The notes beneath the pieces are model-generated. The model was not told the origin of the DNA, ran no database searches, and was given only the letters and a program-made list of their open reading frames with translations. From assembly GCA_021776435.1 (NCBI GenBank), contig JAJFFW010000022.1, positions 1-53,874 of the forward strand: a stretch of 53,874 nucleotides of DNA. The letters run 5' to 3'. This document shows, one piece after another, positions 53,212-53,874 of the stretch (positions are counted from its first letter, which is position 1; every line of letters starts with the position of its first letter). The position numbers were made by a program, and so were the translations under genes. The stretch comes from Parvularculaceae bacterium. Lineage in GTDB: Bacteria > Pseudomonadota > Alphaproteobacteria > Caulobacterales > Parvularculaceae.

Positions 53212-53733
53212 TTTAGTCGCTGCCTTAAACGCGTTCTGTACGTATCATTGAAGCAGTTTTTACTCTAGGAGTCTGATCGAAATGTAGTTGAGGAATTTTG
53301 GCGGTTTGTGATTCTGATAGTTTGCGAAAGAACAGGAGGATCAGAGGCCTTGGACTGACTCCACTCGCCCGCACTATGAGCGTAGTTGCATGCGCTATGC
53401 AAGCGACATGGCCGATGGAATGGCGCCAATAGAACCTCACTTTTAACCACCTCAGAGGGTCAGCCGAGTGCACAAGATGAGACAGGGGGAATTCAATACA
53501 GAGATCATATATATCGGGGCGATCGGATGGTGCTGACGTTTCCTGCCGGAAGATTTTCCACCAATCACGACTGAGCTGGGCTATTTTTATCAGTGGTGCA
53601 ATGAGCGACTTATGGAGAAGATTAATCATCATCTTCTATCGTTGTGCATGGAGTAGACAAAACAGCACTAAAAATTGCCCGCTGCCATTATCGTGTAACC
53701 ATGCCCGAGATTGAGGTTAATATATACCTTGCC

Positions 53734-53809
53734 CTAGTGTCCCGAATCCGAAGTTCGTTACATTATGCAGCACGCTCAAGACGAACTTCGGATTCGATAA
53801 GGACACTAG
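53734..53809. repeat. Inverted-repeat element with CTAG at both ends
   Basis: The left arm at 53734-53758 begins CTAGTGTCC and ends CGAATCCGAAGTTCGT. The right arm at 53781-53809 is its reverse complement over all 25 positions, plus four extra bases (TTAT in the same orientation) after CTAGTGTCC. The arms are separated by 22 bases. The terminal CTAG could be a target-site duplication of an IS5- or IS4-like element, or contain the TA duplication of an IS630-like element. It may therefore be a miniature, non-autonomous element or a REP-like hairpin. Confidence 0.7.
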
Positions 53810-53822
53810 CAAGTTTATGATT

Positions 53823-53850
53823 CTAGTGTGGTTTTGGATTTGAAGTTCGT
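53823..53850. repeat. Third, degenerate copy of the CTAGTGT repeat arm
   Basis: CTAGTGTGGTTTTGGATT followed by TGAAGTTCGT resembles the left arm of the neighbouring inverted repeat in direct orientation, with several substitutions, 13 bases after its end. The copy suggests either a nested second element continuing past the window or a family of such repeats. Confidence 0.5.
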
Positions 53851-53874
53851 TGTGAGCAAGCTGCGAATTATGTA

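Larger units (their letters stand above)
53212..53874. other. Right-edge non-coding region
   Basis: About 660 bases with no convincing gene. A 135-residue minus-strand frame (53225-53632) has no start signal, no domain and biased composition, and is not accepted. The last 140 bases hold the repeat arms listed separately. Nothing else is recognisable. Confidence 0.45.

Noticed and set aside
53225-53632. 135-residue minus-strand frame at the right edge
   Set aside because: No domain, no start signal, and residue composition unlike a folded protein; too weak to list as a gene.
1-53874. CRISPR array, tRNA, rRNA or prophage
   Set aside because: No regularly spaced repeats, no recognisable cloverleaf or rRNA sequence and no integrase, capsid or terminase gene were found while reading the window.

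Overview
The window looks like chromosomal DNA of a free-living, flagellated, facultatively nitrate-respiring alphaproteobacterium. The evidence is the flagellin-flaF-flbT-DUF1217 block, a single-domain FlgJ with a separate SLT transglycosylase, the motE/DUF6468-type flagellar accessory genes, and a narK1-narK2 fusion heading narGHJI beside a cluster-less Crp/Fnr regulator, as known in Paracoccus. The flagellar gene grouping resembles Rhodobacterales and relatives; I cannot name a genus. There are no rRNA or tRNA genes and no CRISPR array.

Layout. (1) 1-3285: a GC-rich, rearranged left edge. It holds a truncated metallophosphoesterase remnant and an Ig-like repeat fragment head to head, then an MBOAT O-acyltransferase with an SGNH-like partner, probably modifying an exopolysaccharide. 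(2) 3286-3963: gene debris, including a frameshifted plus-strand remnant. (3) 3964-15312, minus strand: narK-narG-narH-narJ-narI followed closely by an outer-membrane porin and a hemerythrin-like protein, i.e. a nitrate-respiration operon with two unusual passengers. (4) 15313-17795: an intergenic region with a consensus FNR-type box, a NarR-like regulator, a cysteine-free carboxymuconolactone-decarboxylase-family protein and nnrS. (5) 17960-52137: a nearly complete flagellar locus of about 34 kb in alternating blocks: fliM(-); motB-flgE-flgK-flgL-flgI(+); fliF-fliH-fliN-fliP-fliG(-); fliL-DUF6468-motE-motA-TPR-flgF-flgG-flgA-flgH-fliL2(+); fliK-flgD(-); flgJ-flgN-flagellin-flaF-flbT-DUF1217(+); fliI(-); flgB-flgC-fliE-fliQ-sltF-flhA-fliR-flhB-fliJ-like(+). 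(6) 52138-53874: an AT-rich right edge with a divergent APH-like kinase and a tail carrying three arms of an inverted/direct repeat.

How it works together. The nar genes form one coupled operon (4-nt overlaps narK/narG and narG/narH) that takes up nitrate, reduces it at the inner face of the membrane and exports nitrite. The porin and hemerythrin probably serve solute passage and NO/O2 handling. The flagellar locus encodes export gate, ATPase, MS/C rings, rod, P and L rings, hook, hook-filament junction, one flagellin and its post-transcriptional regulators, and a proton-type stator with accessory proteins. No chemotaxis genes, fliD, fliS, sigma-28 or flagellar master regulator lie in the window.

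The most interesting items are the uncharacterised periplasmic beta-domain/TPR protein and its small neighbours around motA; the porin plus hemerythrin tail of the nar operon; the multi-hairpin flagellin leader upstream of flaF-flbT; the FliM that lacks a visible CheY-binding peptide; and the kinase with a substituted metal-binding residue.
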